Source: a bacterium (GTDB taxonomy: Bacteria > Myxococcota_A > Bradymonadia > Bradymonadales > Bradymonadaceae). From it: a DNA stretch of 64,000 nt. Within the stretch, counting starts at the first letter, position 1; the number at the start of each line of letters is the position of its first letter. The translations under genes and the position numbers were made by a program. Shown piece after piece: positions 1-8,015 of this stretch. Location of the stretch: NCBI GenBank assembly GCA_030427705.1, contig JAUIBR010000010.1:98220-162219 (forward strand), read 5' to 3'. The notes under the pieces are model-generated. The model worked only from the letters and a program-made list of their open reading frames with translations, made no database searches and had not been told where the DNA came from.

Positions 1-1
1 C

Positions 2-220
2 TATCGCAGCCAGAACAAGAACAATCTTAGCGGCACGATGAAGGTTGGATTTGCCATTAAGCCTGATGGCGGTGTGACAAACGTTAGCGTCAAGACCGGC
101 AAGTTCGCTGGCACCGACGTTGGCAAGTGTGTTGTGAAGGCTGTGAAGGGAATGAAGTTCCCGGCCACCACGGCATCCTCGAACGTCAACGTGAAGAGCT
201 ACCCCTTCAAGCTCCAGTAA
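2..220 (+). CDS. C-terminal fragment of an AgmX/PglI-type (TonB-like) protein
   Basis: The reading frame is open from the left edge and ends in TAA, so the gene starts outside the window. The 72 visible residues fit the AgmX/PglI C-terminal domain found in many Myxococcota envelope proteins, which resembles the TonB C-terminal fold: a tract ending in LSGTMKVGFAIKPDGGV, then a Cys in GKCVVKAVKGMKFP, and a closing YPF. Such proteins usually have an N-terminal FHA or zinc-ribbon region and a transmembrane helix, none of which can be seen here. A hairpin terminator follows at once. The domain call is fairly safe; the protein's role is unknown. Confidence 0.7.
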   Translation, partial: YRSQNKNNLSGTMKVGFAIKPDGGVTNVSVKTGKFAGTDVGKCVVKAVKGMKFPATTASSNVNVKSYPFKLQ

Positions 221-243
221 ACACTGGTGCATTGCACCTGACG

Positions 244-265
244 GGCCGCCCGAGGGCGGCCTTTT
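244..265 (+). terminator. Rho-independent terminator after the AgmX-type gene
   Basis: GGCCGCCC (244-251) pairs with GGGCGGCC (254-261) across a two-base GA loop and is followed by TTTT. The convergent rqcH stop codon begins at 266. Confidence 0.8.
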
Positions 266-1711
266 CTATTTCTTGGTTTCGGTTAGCAGCAGCTGGTTCA
301 ACCGCGCATCAGCTGGATTGACGGTGATGGTGTTGCCGCCGCTGATCGTCACGAGGCCAGGTGCGGCTCCCTTTGGCTTTCGAACGTGCTTGGCAAAGGT
401 GTGTGTCACATCCACCAGCGAGTCGTTTTTCCCTTTCGAAAAATGCGCGGCTAGGACAGCTGCGTCGATAAGGTCCTGACTGTTGATTTCATCGCCCTTG
501 TTCATGCGTACGATGACGTGGGAACCCGCCCAATCGCGGGCGTGCAGCCAAATGTCACGGCCGCGGGCAATATGCGTGGAAAGCTCGTCATTGTCCTTCG
601 AGCCACGCCCCACCAGGATCGGACGCCCCGAGGTCGCGACAAACTCGCGGTAAGGAACGCGCTTTACGGCATGTCCGCGTCGCTTTCGTTGCTGCTTCGG
701 GCGAATCAACCCGCGTGTCATGAGGTCACCGCGAAGTTGTGCGACCTCCTCGATGTTCAGCGCAAGGATTGAGTCGACGGCGTCTTCAAGCTGCTCGAGC
801 TTGTCCATCGTCACCAGCAGCCGTTCCTCGATCTGTGGAATCGCATCTTTGAGGCGCCGATAGGCGTGGAAGCGCTGGTCGATGTTCTCTTGAAGCGATT
901 TGGCGGGGTCCAGGGAAATCTCGATTTCCTTGAGGTCTGGATCATAGAAGTTCTGCACGGCCACCAGTTTGGCGCCCCTCTCAACCTTACCGTACGCCGA
1001 CTGTAGAAGTTCCGCCTCGCGCTTCATGTCCTCAGCCTGTTCGGCGTTGGCAAGGTCTCGCTCGAGATTCTTGCAGAGGCGTTTCACACGCTTTCGTGCG
1101 CGTCGAACATCAGCCAGCAACGCGGATTGGGCCTGGTCGCGTTCGTAGGCTTCCACCAGTGGGCCGTACTCGTCTTCGACCACCTGGCTGCGGGCACCGA
1201 TAGGAACGTCGTCCAATCCCCACCGAACGTCGCCAGGTTCAGGTGGTGAGCCAAGATCTAGTTTGAACTCGCTGCCTCGCTCGTGCGGATGTGCAGACCC
1301 ACCGACCGGATGCAGCACCGCGCCTTCATCCACCAGAGTCGCGCGGGTTGAACGGCCGGTAAGCTCGATGACGAGCTCCAATGCATCCGAATCCTGAACT
1401 CTGAAGGTCAACGTGACCACCCGGTCCACGGGGTGCACGTTCACATCTTGAAGGCGGGTTCCCATCAAACGCTGTCGTAGGGCTTGGGTGATGGTTGTCG
1501 GCGATTGGGGCTGTGGTGGCTTTTCGCGAATAAACCCGATTCGCCCGCCGAGGGGCGAATAATCTGCCAGCAAAAGGTAGGTTGTGCCGGGCGCTCGAAG
1601 CCGGAACGCATGCCCATCTTCACCGGCCGAGAATACCTTTTGGACCGCGGCGTCAGCGGCAAGTTCTCGGATTTCCTCTGCAACTAGCAGAATTTCTTGA
1701 TGACTAAGCAT
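266..1711 (-). CDS. rqcH: Rqc2 homolog RqcH / NFACT family ribosome rescue protein
   Basis: This is a 481-residue NFACT-family protein. RqcH binds peptidyl-tRNA-obstructed 50S subunits and directs C-terminal alanine tailing of stalled chains. Visible parts are an NFACT-N domain with the conserved Asp-Arg pair in HPVDRVVTL, a central coiled coil (ARKRVKRLCKNLERDLANAE and following), and an NFACT-R domain with ARGRDIWLHARDWAGSHV near residue 390. The start is placed at the ATG of MLSHQEILLV (1711), because the longer frame to 1765 adds a non-conserved peptide and overlaps the divergent lipoprotein gene. It is shorter than the Firmicutes FbpA-type proteins (about 570 residues). No ribosome-quality-control partner is adjacent. 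Confidence 0.88.
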   Translation of the reverse strand: MLSHQEILLVAEEIRELAADAAVQKVFSAGEDGHAFRLRAPGTTYLLLADYSPLGGRIGFIREKPPQPQSPTTITQALRQRLMGTRLQDVNVHPVDRVVTLTFRVQDSDALELVIELTGRSTRATLVDEGAVLHPVGGSAHPHERGSEFKLDLGSPPEPGDVRWGLDDVPIGARSQVVEDEYGPLVEAYERDQAQSALLADVRRARKRVKRLCKNLERDLANAEQAEDMKREAELLQSAYGKVERGAKLVAVQNFYDPDLKEIEISLDPAKSLQENIDQRFHAYRRLKDAIPQIEERLLVTMDKLEQLEDAVDSILALNIEEVAQLRGDLMTRGLIRPKQQRKRRGHAVKRVPYREFVATSGRPILVGRGSKDNDELSTHIARGRDIWLHARDWAGSHVIVRMNKGDEINSQDLIDAAVLAAHFSKGKNDSLVDVTHTFAKHVRKPKGAAPGLVTISGGNTITVNPADARLNQLLLTETKK

Positions 1712-1779
1712 AGTTCTGGTGTTGAGATCTCGCCGTGCTAGACTAGCACGGCATGGCAAATTCACGGACGAATCAAGCG

Positions 1780-2532
1780 ATGAAACTCACCAAATTGTTC
1801 CTAATCCTCTCAGTTTTTTCTGTGTGGGCATGTGCTGGCCCCGAAGAGAAGACTGAAGACGAAATCAAAAACGCTGAATGGCACTACAAAATGTGCAACG
1901 GCTATTTTGAGTCCCGCGAGATTCCATTGGCGATTCGCTCGTGCCACGCGTCGATTGAAAAAGACCCGAAGCATGTAGAGGCAAACTTCCTCTTGGGGAT
2001 GATTTACCACGGTCGTCGTGAGTACGACAAAGCGCTTGGGTACTACACCGCTGCAATCGAATCTGACCCCAAATACCTCTTTGCATATAATAATCGCGGC
2101 ACATTGCTTATCGAGATGGGTCGCTATCGCGACGCGAAGGCCGACTTTGAAAAACTCATCGACGATCCGCTGTACCCTACGCCACAGCTCGCGCAGAACA
2201 ATCTAGGCTTGGCGTATTTCCATATGAAGAAGTACAGCAAGGCGTTGGAGCATTACCGGATGGCTGCGTTTTTGAAGCCTGAGATGTGTTTGGCCTATCA
2301 CAACATGGGCGAGACGTACCTCAAGATGGACCAACGAACGGAAGCGGCCGAGAACTTCCAGAAGGCCATCAACAAGTGCCCAAACAACTTTGCGAAGCCA
2401 CGGTTCGAGCTTGGAAAGCTGATGCAGGAAGAGGGAATGGCGAGCGCCAAAGAGCATTTCCAGAAATGCGTGGAGATCGAGCCCGAATCGAATCTGGGCC
2501 GACGATGCCGTCAGTATCTGCAGATCCAATAG
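1780..2532 (+). CDS. TPR-repeat lipoprotein (PilF/PilW-like)
   Basis: The start at 1780 gives a lipoprotein signal (MKLTKLFLILSVFSVWAC), so the protein is probably lipidated; an upstream in-frame ATG at 1753 would hide the signal. The mature part is tandem tetratricopeptide repeats, for example PKHVEANFLLGMIYHGRREY and FAYNNRGTLLIEMGRYRDA. The arrangement resembles PilF/PilW and NlpI lipoproteins, which help assemble pilus secretins or scaffold envelope enzymes. The pil operon lies 20 kb away, so a pilus role is only a possibility. The downstream mpg gene starts 28 bp before this gene's stop, suggesting translational coupling. Confidence 0.8.
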   Translation: MKLTKLFLILSVFSVWACAGPEEKTEDEIKNAEWHYKMCNGYFESREIPLAIRSCHASIEKDPKHVEANFLLGMIYHGRREYDKALGYYTAAIESDPKYLFAYNNRGTLLIEMGRYRDAKADFEKLIDDPLYPTPQLAQNNLGLAYFHMKKYSKALEHYRMAAFLKPEMCLAYHNMGETYLKMDQRTEAAENFQKAINKCPNNFAKPRFELGKLMQEEGMASAKEHFQKCVEIEPESNLGRRCRQYLQIQ

Positions 2533-3164
2533 TTGAGCTTGAAGATGTCGAACTGACATCTGCGCTAGAGCTCGAATTCTACGAAAGAGAGTCACACGAA
2601 CTAGCCCGCGCCTTGTTGGGGCAGGTTCTGGTGCGCGCCATCGACGACGAATTGCTTGCGGGCACCATCGTGGAGGTGGAGGTTTACGGCGGCACCGAGG
2701 ACCCAGCCAGCCACTCGAACTCCGGCAAGCCGACGTCTCGGACAGAAGCGATGTTCGGACCGGCGGGGACAGCCTACGTCTATACAATCTACGGGATATA
2801 TCAGTGCCTGAACGTCGTTGCGCCGAAGGTTACCCATGCCAGTGCAATCCTCATCCGAGCATTGGAGCCTCTAAAAGGCCATGGTTCCATGGCTGCGTCG
2901 CGTGGATTTGATGAGGATGTGGACGATCGCAAGCTGTTGAGCGGCCCTGGAAAACTGTGTCAGGCGATGGCAATCGATAAGTCTCTGGATGGCCAGTGGC
3001 TGACAGACACATCGTTGTACATCGTGGCTGGGGCCGATCTAGGCGAATCGCAGGTGGACACCTCGACTCGGATTGGTCTGAACCCCAAGACATGCGGTGA
3101 AAGCGTGGATTGGGAGTGGCGGTATACGGTGTTAGGAAGCCGGTACCTGTCCCGGAAAGCCTAG
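2505..3164 (+). CDS. mpg: DNA-3-methyladenine glycosylase (AAG/MPG family)
   Basis: This 219-residue protein fits the AAG/MPG family, which removes 3-methyladenine and related alkylated or deaminated purines from DNA in base-excision repair. Family features are visible: FYERESHELARALLGQVLVR, the glutamate-containing VEVEVYGG, the ASHS segment, MFGPAGTAYVYTIYGIYQC, the ILIRALEP strand, and LLSGPGKLCQAMAID. The start at 2505 (MPSVSADP) is inside the TPR gene; the longer frame upstream of it is shadow. Its TAG stop shares CTAG with the stop of the convergent HEAT-repeat gene. Confidence 0.92.
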   Translation: MPSVSADPIVELEDVELTSALELEFYERESHELARALLGQVLVRAIDDELLAGTIVEVEVYGGTEDPASHSNSGKPTSRTEAMFGPAGTAYVYTIYGIYQCLNVVAPKVTHASAILIRALEPLKGHGSMAASRGFDEDVDDRKLLSGPGKLCQAMAIDKSLDGQWLTDTSLYIVAGADLGESQVDTSTRIGLNPKTCGESVDWEWRYTVLGSRYLSRKA

Positions 3165-4435
3165 AAGCCTTGGCCTTCAACGCGGCGCAACACCTCGTTG
3201 CCGACTTCTCGTACGTACGACTCTTCTTCTGAGTCCATGACCAGTCGGCGAATCCACTCGATATGTGTCTTCGCATCCGCGTTGGCGACGATCTTCAGCA
3301 ATTTCACTCGATGAGAGTCGCTGTACACCACGTAGTGCTGTGTCTCGTCACGCTCTTCCCAAACGACCGGCTCACACACTGTGTCCTTCGCCGTCCGTTT
3401 GTAGAGCTTGCGCGCCCACATGACATCGTCGGTCGTCGCCACCATCTTTAGCGCGTCCATCAAGGCACAACGGTCTCGATCGGAAACATCGTCTTTGGCC
3501 AATTGCTCCAGGATAAGTGGTTTGGCTTTTTCGTCCTGAACTCTTCGCAGCACCCATAGTGCGTGAATTCGCAGATCTTCATCCTCGCTGGAGGCAAGGG
3601 GGCGCACGGCGTCCGCGCTCAACGGGGACTTCATCAAAGCGAGTCCACGAAGCGCTCCAATCTGCGTTGTCTTGTCCTTGGTTTTGAGTGCGGCTTCGAG
3701 GGCTAGCCGGGACGACTCCGACAATCCGAGTTTGCCGAGGGCAGTCGCGGCCTCGGCGCGCACTTCGCTGTCGACAGTGGTATCGGCAAGGATCGCTTCG
3801 ATAGACGGCCGCGTGGAGTCAATCTTGATCATCGCCGCGTTCCAGATCGCAGCGCGACGGACGTTCGAATCTGGGTCTTCGATGTGCTTCTTCACCATTG
3901 CTTGGATTCCGGGTCGCTCCCAGATTTCCAAATTCATCGGATCGCGGAGGTCTTCGAAAGCAGCGAGGCGCTCGTTAGGGTCCTCAGAGCGCAAGCGAAC
4001 CGAGAAGAATGCTTCGTTGTGATAGAAGTCAAAGAAGTTACCCGCACCGTAGTTGATGGTTGCCGTACATCCGGCGAGCGCGAGCAGAAAGATGACTAAG
4101 AACTCGGCGTTGTGATCTTTGACGGTAATCCCTTCCGACGGGGTATTGCCCAGGATGACTTGTTGGCGCCACGGACCGGGAAAGAAGAAGTCACCAACGA
4201 CAATAGCGATCAAAAAAGCCGCGATGATGGTCATCATCATGTTCAGTGTGATGACCCCGAGGTTCAGCACGACGGAATCGCTTGTGTTCACGACATAGGA
4301 CGCGCTCCCTAGCCCAAACCCGATCGCAAGTGCAGTCGCGATGACGGTTGAGGCGACCAATCGACCGCGGGTCTGCGCAAATGGGCGCATCAGGCCGAGT
4401 TCACTGACATTTGAAGATAGTTTTAGCTTTGGCAT
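3161..4435 (-). CDS. Membrane-anchored HEAT-repeat protein
   Basis: No specific family is recognised. The N-terminal third holds three predicted membrane segments (VASTVIATALAIGFGLGSA, NLGVITLNMMMTIIAAFLIA, LVIFLLALAGCTATINYGAG). The rest is short alpha-helical HEAT/PBS-lyase-like repeats with the pattern DPDSNVRRAAIWNAAMI, SEVRAEAATALGKLG and DLRIHALWVLRRV, which usually mediate protein binding. The start is taken at 4435 (MPKLKLSSN), with GGACGAG upstream; a longer frame to 4555 has no ribosome-binding site. It is divergent from the TPR gene at 4580 and convergent with mpg. Confidence 0.7.
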   Translation of the reverse strand: MPKLKLSSNVSELGLMRPFAQTRGRLVASTVIATALAIGFGLGSASYVVNTSDSVVLNLGVITLNMMMTIIAAFLIAIVVGDFFFPGPWRQQVILGNTPSEGITVKDHNAEFLVIFLLALAGCTATINYGAGNFFDFYHNEAFFSVRLRSEDPNERLAAFEDLRDPMNLEIWERPGIQAMVKKHIEDPDSNVRRAAIWNAAMIKIDSTRPSIEAILADTTVDSEVRAEAATALGKLGLSESSRLALEAALKTKDKTTQIGALRGLALMKSPLSADAVRPLASSEDEDLRIHALWVLRRVQDEKAKPLILEQLAKDDVSDRDRCALMDALKMVATTDDVMWARKLYKRTAKDTVCEPVVWEERDETQHYVVYSDSHRVKLLKIVANADAKTHIEWIRRLVMDSEEESYVREVGNEVLRRVEGQGF

Positions 4436-4579
4436 ATGCGGCTCGTCCGAAATCGCTCGAGACTGTAGTGGCCTCACGTCGTTGGGACAAGCGGTTGTGC
4501 GGATTGTTCCATTTCGCAAATTGACATCGGGTCGAGGCTCGCGTTCTATAGACATGCTGGTTCAACAAGGGGACGCAAC

Positions 4580-5392
4580 GTGTTGAAAACACATCGCATC
4601 ATTCTGATGGCGCTTTTGGGGATGCTGTTCAGCTCTACCGCATTCGGTCAGGCCGAAGAGGCGTATGAGGAACTGCTCAAGGCAAACAAGTACGCAAGTC
4701 GGGGTGCCATCAGTCGTTCAATCAAACATTATGAGAAGGTCTTGGAGCTTTCGCCGCAGACTTATCCATTGGCTTACTTCAACCTCGCTGAGGTGTATCG
4801 GGCGAAAGGGGAGTGCGAGAAAGCGGTGATGCTTTACGGGCTTTTTGCCCAGATCGTGGCTGATGAAGGCGAAAAGAAAGAGGCGAAGAAGGCCCAGCAA
4901 GCATGCTCCAAAGAGCTTAAGACCGTGACGGTGTCTGGGAAACCTGAAGCGACAACTATCAAGTTGAATGGTTATTTCTGGGTCTCCGACCAGCTGCCAC
5001 AGCCGATTCAGCTGATGACCGGGCGCTATAAACTCAGTTTTGAGGCGGTCGACCATCTGCCAGACGAGCAGACGATTGACGTGTCCGACGCTGATCTGCC
5101 TGTTTCGTTTGACCTAAAGAAGCAGACGTTCTTTGGCGAGATCATCGTTGGCGATATTGGAATCAAGGGCGCAAAAGTGCGGGTTTTTGAAGGCCCCAGC
5201 GACAAGACGAAGGTTCTCCACGAAGGCGAGCTCCCGATGAAAGAGGCGATTAAGGTCAAGGAAGGCAAGCACTTCGTAGAGGTCGTGGCGCCAGAGCACA
5301 ATCGGTGGATTCGGAACGTGACCGTGGGACGTGACGAGAAGTCAGAAGTGAAACCGAAGCTGACGCGATCGCGTCCAAGCGAGCTAAATTAG
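4580..5392 (+). CDS. Periplasmic TPR protein with C-terminal beta-rich repeats
   Basis: A signal peptide (IILMALLGMLFSSTAFG, cleavage expected after AFG-Q) points to export. Residues of about 25-115 are TPR-like helices, including ASRGAISRSIKHYEKVLELS and YPLAYFNLAEVYRAKGECEK. The remainder contains PEGA-like beta repeats, with KPEATTIKLNGYFW, GRYKLSFEAVDHLP and GKHFVEVVAPEHNRWIR. This TPR plus PEGA-like layout is common in Myxococcota envelope proteins near Ser/Thr kinases, but function cannot be assigned. Its TAG stop overlaps the TAA of the convergent yacG. Confidence 0.65.
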   Translation: MLKTHRIILMALLGMLFSSTAFGQAEEAYEELLKANKYASRGAISRSIKHYEKVLELSPQTYPLAYFNLAEVYRAKGECEKAVMLYGLFAQIVADEGEKKEAKKAQQACSKELKTVTVSGKPEATTIKLNGYFWVSDQLPQPIQLMTGRYKLSFEAVDHLPDEQTIDVSDADLPVSFDLKKQTFFGEIIVGDIGIKGAKVRVFEGPSDKTKVLHEGELPMKEAIKVKEGKHFVEVVAPEHNRWIRNVTVGRDEKSEVKPKLTRSRPSELN

Positions 5393-5595
5393 TTAAGCTC
5401 GTCATCCGAGGGAGGGAGACTTCTCTCGGTTCCGGACTGCCCGACAGGCATCCGATATTCCTCATTAATCCAATTGCCCAGGTCAACCATCTGACAGTGC
5501 GATGAGCAGAATGGGAAGAACTCATTCTGTGGTCTGAGGTCCACTTCTTTACGACAGATGGGGCATTTAGCCCGTTTATTATTCGAGTCGCTCAT
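5389..5595 (-). CDS. yacG: DNA gyrase inhibitor / zinc-binding protein YacG
   Basis: The 68-residue product matches YacG, a small zinc protein that binds GyrB and inhibits gyrase in E. coli. The four zinc ligands are visible: CPIC near the N-terminus and CSSHC after FFPF, followed by the family signature VDLGNWINEEYRMP. The C-terminus is short and acidic. It stands alone here, without the coaE/yacF neighbours seen in enterobacteria. Confidence 0.9.
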   Translation of the reverse strand: MSDSNNKRAKCPICRKEVDLRPQNEFFPFCSSHCQMVDLGNWINEEYRMPVGQSGTERSLPPSDDELN

Positions 5596-5971
5596 CTTTT
5601 ATCCATGCGGTGTTCAGCCACATTGATGGGTGGTTGGTTGGTCAAATAATTAGATCCGCATTGTTGGCCGAATCGTTGTTGAGACGCGTGGAGGCCAAGC
5701 ATGCGTCTGGCTAGCGCATTTACTTGCCCTCTGCAATATGACAACTCTTGACAGTTTAGCGCAACGAGGTAAAACGGCAGCCAAGTCAACGACGTAAATA
5801 CTACGTGATCGCGGGTTGCGATTGACAGTTTGGAAAAAGCAGCGTTAGACTCGCCGCGATTTCGTAACCCTAGTTGTTAATGACGCCGCCAGCCGTGGGG
5901 CAGAGCGGTGTCTCGTAAACTTTGTTGAGAAAAAAAACTCACGGAGAGTTTAAATTTCGGAAGGAGAATCC
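5596..5971. other. 376-bp intergenic region between yacG and the 5972 lipoprotein
   Basis: No convincing gene is present. The region holds two copies of TTGACAGTTT 74 bp apart (5748-5757 and 5822-5831). Both can serve as -35 elements: TTGACA-N16-TAAAAC (5748-5775) and TTGACA-N18-TAGACT (5822-5851). The second is the better candidate for the downstream lipoprotein. A small 5-bp inverted repeat (ATGCG...CGCAT, 5701-5719) is also present. Confidence 0.5.
5822..5851 (+). promoter_or_regulatory. Sigma-70-type promoter of the 5972 lipoprotein
   Basis: TTGACA at 5822-5827 and TAGACT at 5846-5851 are separated by 18 bp. Transcription would begin near 5858, giving a leader of about 114 nt before a strong ribosome-binding site (GGAAGGAG). 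Confidence 0.55.
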
Positions 5972-6757
5972 ATGAAACGCACTCTCAAAATGCTGCTGCT
6001 CGGTGTTGTAGCTGCTGGCTTGATGACTGGTTGCCCAAAAGGCGAAGAAGCCAAGACGGACGAGCCTAAGCAGGAAGAGCCGAAGCAAGAAGAGCCTAAG
6101 CAGGAAGAGCCGAAGGAAGAAGAGCCTAAGGAAGAAGAGCCTGAGAAGGTTGAAGTCGACGAAGCGATGTACATCAAGGCTGGCTATGAGGTCACCTGCG
6201 TACGTGCAAAGGTCGAGGACACGGAAACTCAGAAAGGCATTCTGACGGAAGTATACGCTCGCTACGGCTTCACTGAAGAAAGCTTCGCAGCAGCTGAGAA
6301 GCAGCTTGCTGAGACGCCTTCGGTCCAGGAAGCAATCAAGACCAAGATGGAAGCTTGCACGCCTGAAGCAGCCGCAGGCTTCAAAGAAGCTGGCGCAGAA
6401 GACAAGCCAGCTGAAGAAGAGAAGAAAGAAGAGAAGACCGAGAAGAAGAAGCCAGCTTTCAAAGGCGGCAAATTCGCAGGTACGGTTACTGGCGGTGGCG
6501 TGACGGAAGGCAAGATCGACGTCACGATCAAAGACGACATGACCGGCTACGCAAAGTTCTCGGGCAAGCGTGAAGGCAAGAAGTTCAACATCCCAATGAA
6601 GGGATCGGTTGGAAAAGACGGCAAGTTCACCTTCACGGGTGGCCGTGGTGCCAACAAAGGAACTGCAACTGGTGTTGTTAAGTCGGGTACGGCTAACGGC
6701 CGCATCAAGGGCAGCATCCACCAGAAAGCTTTCAGCGTTACGTTCAACGCTAAGTAA
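5972..6757 (+). CDS. Lipoprotein with EEPKQ repeat linker
   Basis: MKRTLKMLLLGVVAAGLMTGC is a clear lipoprotein signal with Cys at residue 21. It is followed by about five near-identical EEPKQ/EEPKE units, a helical middle domain with two Cys (VTCVRAKVEDTETQ and KMEACTPEAA), a second Lys/Glu tract and a Gly-rich beta domain (KGGKFAGTVTGGGVTEGKI to SVTFNAK). The start is supported by GGAAGGAG 7 bp upstream. It stands alone between its own promoter and terminator. The charged repeats probably act as a spacer from the membrane. No known family was recognised. Confidence 0.75.
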   Translation: MKRTLKMLLLGVVAAGLMTGCPKGEEAKTDEPKQEEPKQEEPKQEEPKEEEPKEEEPEKVEVDEAMYIKAGYEVTCVRAKVEDTETQKGILTEVYARYGFTEESFAAAEKQLAETPSVQEAIKTKMEACTPEAAAGFKEAGAEDKPAEEEKKEEKTEKKKPAFKGGKFAGTVTGGGVTEGKIDVTIKDDMTGYAKFSGKREGKKFNIPMKGSVGKDGKFTFTGGRGANKGTATGVVKSGTANGRIKGSIHQKAFSVTFNAK

Positions 6758-6783
6758 TCGAATATGGCGTTGATTCGCCATTT

Positions 6784-6813
6784 GGCCGCCTCAGATTGAG
6801 GCGGCCTTTTTTT
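6784..6813 (+). terminator. Rho-independent terminator
   Basis: A perfect 10-bp stem, GGCCGCCTCA (6784-6793) with TGAGGCGGCC (6797-6806), is followed by seven T. Confidence 0.92.
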
Positions 6814-6963
6814 ATGCGAGTTTCCTTGATTTCAGGTCCAAGCGGAAAGTTGTCCGTTTGGATAAACAGAGGTATCGTCAACCCGATTTTCTACTCTGCA
6901 ATCTACGTTTGATACCTCGTGGCAACGAGGGCAGGGTATTTCGGAGTATCCCTAGGAGAACCG

Positions 6964-8001
6964 ATGCGATGCTGCACGACATGTGGACGCAACTTTGAGG
7001 AAGGCGTCGACGTTTGCCCGCATGATGGCACACCGCTTTTTGATATGGGTGGCGGTGGCGGTGAAGCCGCTGCTGATGAGCCTGAGGAGCAAGTTGAGGC
7101 TGTCGAAGCTGCAGCTGCTGCTGAGCCGGAGGTTGCTGCCGCTGAGGTCGCAACACCTGAGCCGGAACCTGAGTCAGAGCCTGAGGTCGATGAACCGGAA
7201 CTGGAAGTCGAAGAGGAGCCCGAGCCCGAACCTGAGTCGGAGCCTGAGGTGGAGGACGAACCTGAGGAGGAGCCAAGTCCTTCCGAAGAGGTCGACATCG
7301 CCGATACGATCCAGTCAACACTGGAAGATATGGGGCCGATGACGGAGGATCAGCCACAGCTTGAGTTGGCCGCAGAGCCGAGTGCCGTGGACGAAGACAA
7401 TCCGGATCTGCTTCCACCTGTTAAGCCTGCGCCGCGTAGAGGTCTGCAGTTCACAGTTGTGTTGCTTATCTTGCTCGCGGCAGCGCTCGGGTTCTATTTC
7501 TGGCAACAACAACAGGAAGCGCAGAAGGCGAACAATACCGCGCCACCACCGGTTGCGAATACAAAGCAACCAGCGGTGAAGAAGGAAGACCCTCAGCCAG
7601 CTGAGAAAGAGCCAGTCGCGGCAGCGGATGCTGGCATGCCAGACGCAGGCGCTGAAGTCGCGGCAAACGACACGGATGCTGGCGCTGCAGAAGAGCCCCC
7701 GCAGAACGAAGAGCAACCTGTCGCAGCGAAAGACCCGGTCAAGACCGAGAAACGTCCTGTGAAGAAGCCTCCAACCAAAAAGCCTCCAAAGAAGGAAGAG
7801 CCCAAGGAAGAGGTGAAGAAGGAAGAGCCAAAGAAAGAAGAACCCAAAAAGGAAGAGCCGAAGGAAGAGCCGAAGAAAGAAGAGCCAAAGAAAGAGCCCA
7901 AAAAGGTAGAGAAGCCTCCGAAGAAGGAGGAGAAGAAAGAACTTACGCCTGAAGAGAAGCTCAAACTGGAACTTCAGAAGCTCAAGCAAGGCGAAGAGTA
8001 G
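6964..8001 (+). CDS. Zinc-ribbon, acidic, single-pass membrane protein with Lys/Glu/Pro tail
   Basis: The start at 6964 has AGGAGA just upstream; longer in-frame starts lack this. The protein opens with a rubredoxin-like zinc ribbon (MRCCTTCGRNFEEGVDVCPH), then an acidic, Glu/Pro-rich region of about 130 residues, a transmembrane helix (FTVVLLILLAAALGFYFW), an Ala/Asp-rich segment and a KKEEPK-repeat tail. The ribbon would be cytoplasmic and the charged tail periplasmic if orientation follows the usual rule. The layout recalls Myxococcota AgmX/PglI-type and kinase-associated proteins, but no catalytic domain is present. The terminator at 8028-8055 closes the gene. Confidence 0.75.
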   Translation: MRCCTTCGRNFEEGVDVCPHDGTPLFDMGGGGGEAAADEPEEQVEAVEAAAAAEPEVAAAEVATPEPEPESEPEVDEPELEVEEEPEPEPESEPEVEDEPEEEPSPSEEVDIADTIQSTLEDMGPMTEDQPQLELAAEPSAVDEDNPDLLPPVKPAPRRGLQFTVVLLILLAAALGFYFWQQQQEAQKANNTAPPPVANTKQPAVKKEDPQPAEKEPVAAADAGMPDAGAEVAANDTDAGAAEEPPQNEEQPVAAKDPVKTEKRPVKKPPTKKPPKKEEPKEEVKKEEPKKEEPKKEEPKEEPKKEEPKKEPKKVEKPPKKEEKKELTPEEKLKLELQKLKQGEE

Positions 8002-8015
8002 GCCAAGGCTCGCTT

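Noticed and set aside
5939..6781. 280-residue minus-strand frame with Phe/Leu repeats
   Set aside because: Mirror of the EEPK repeats of the lipoprotein gene, which itself has a signal peptide, ribosome-binding site and terminator.
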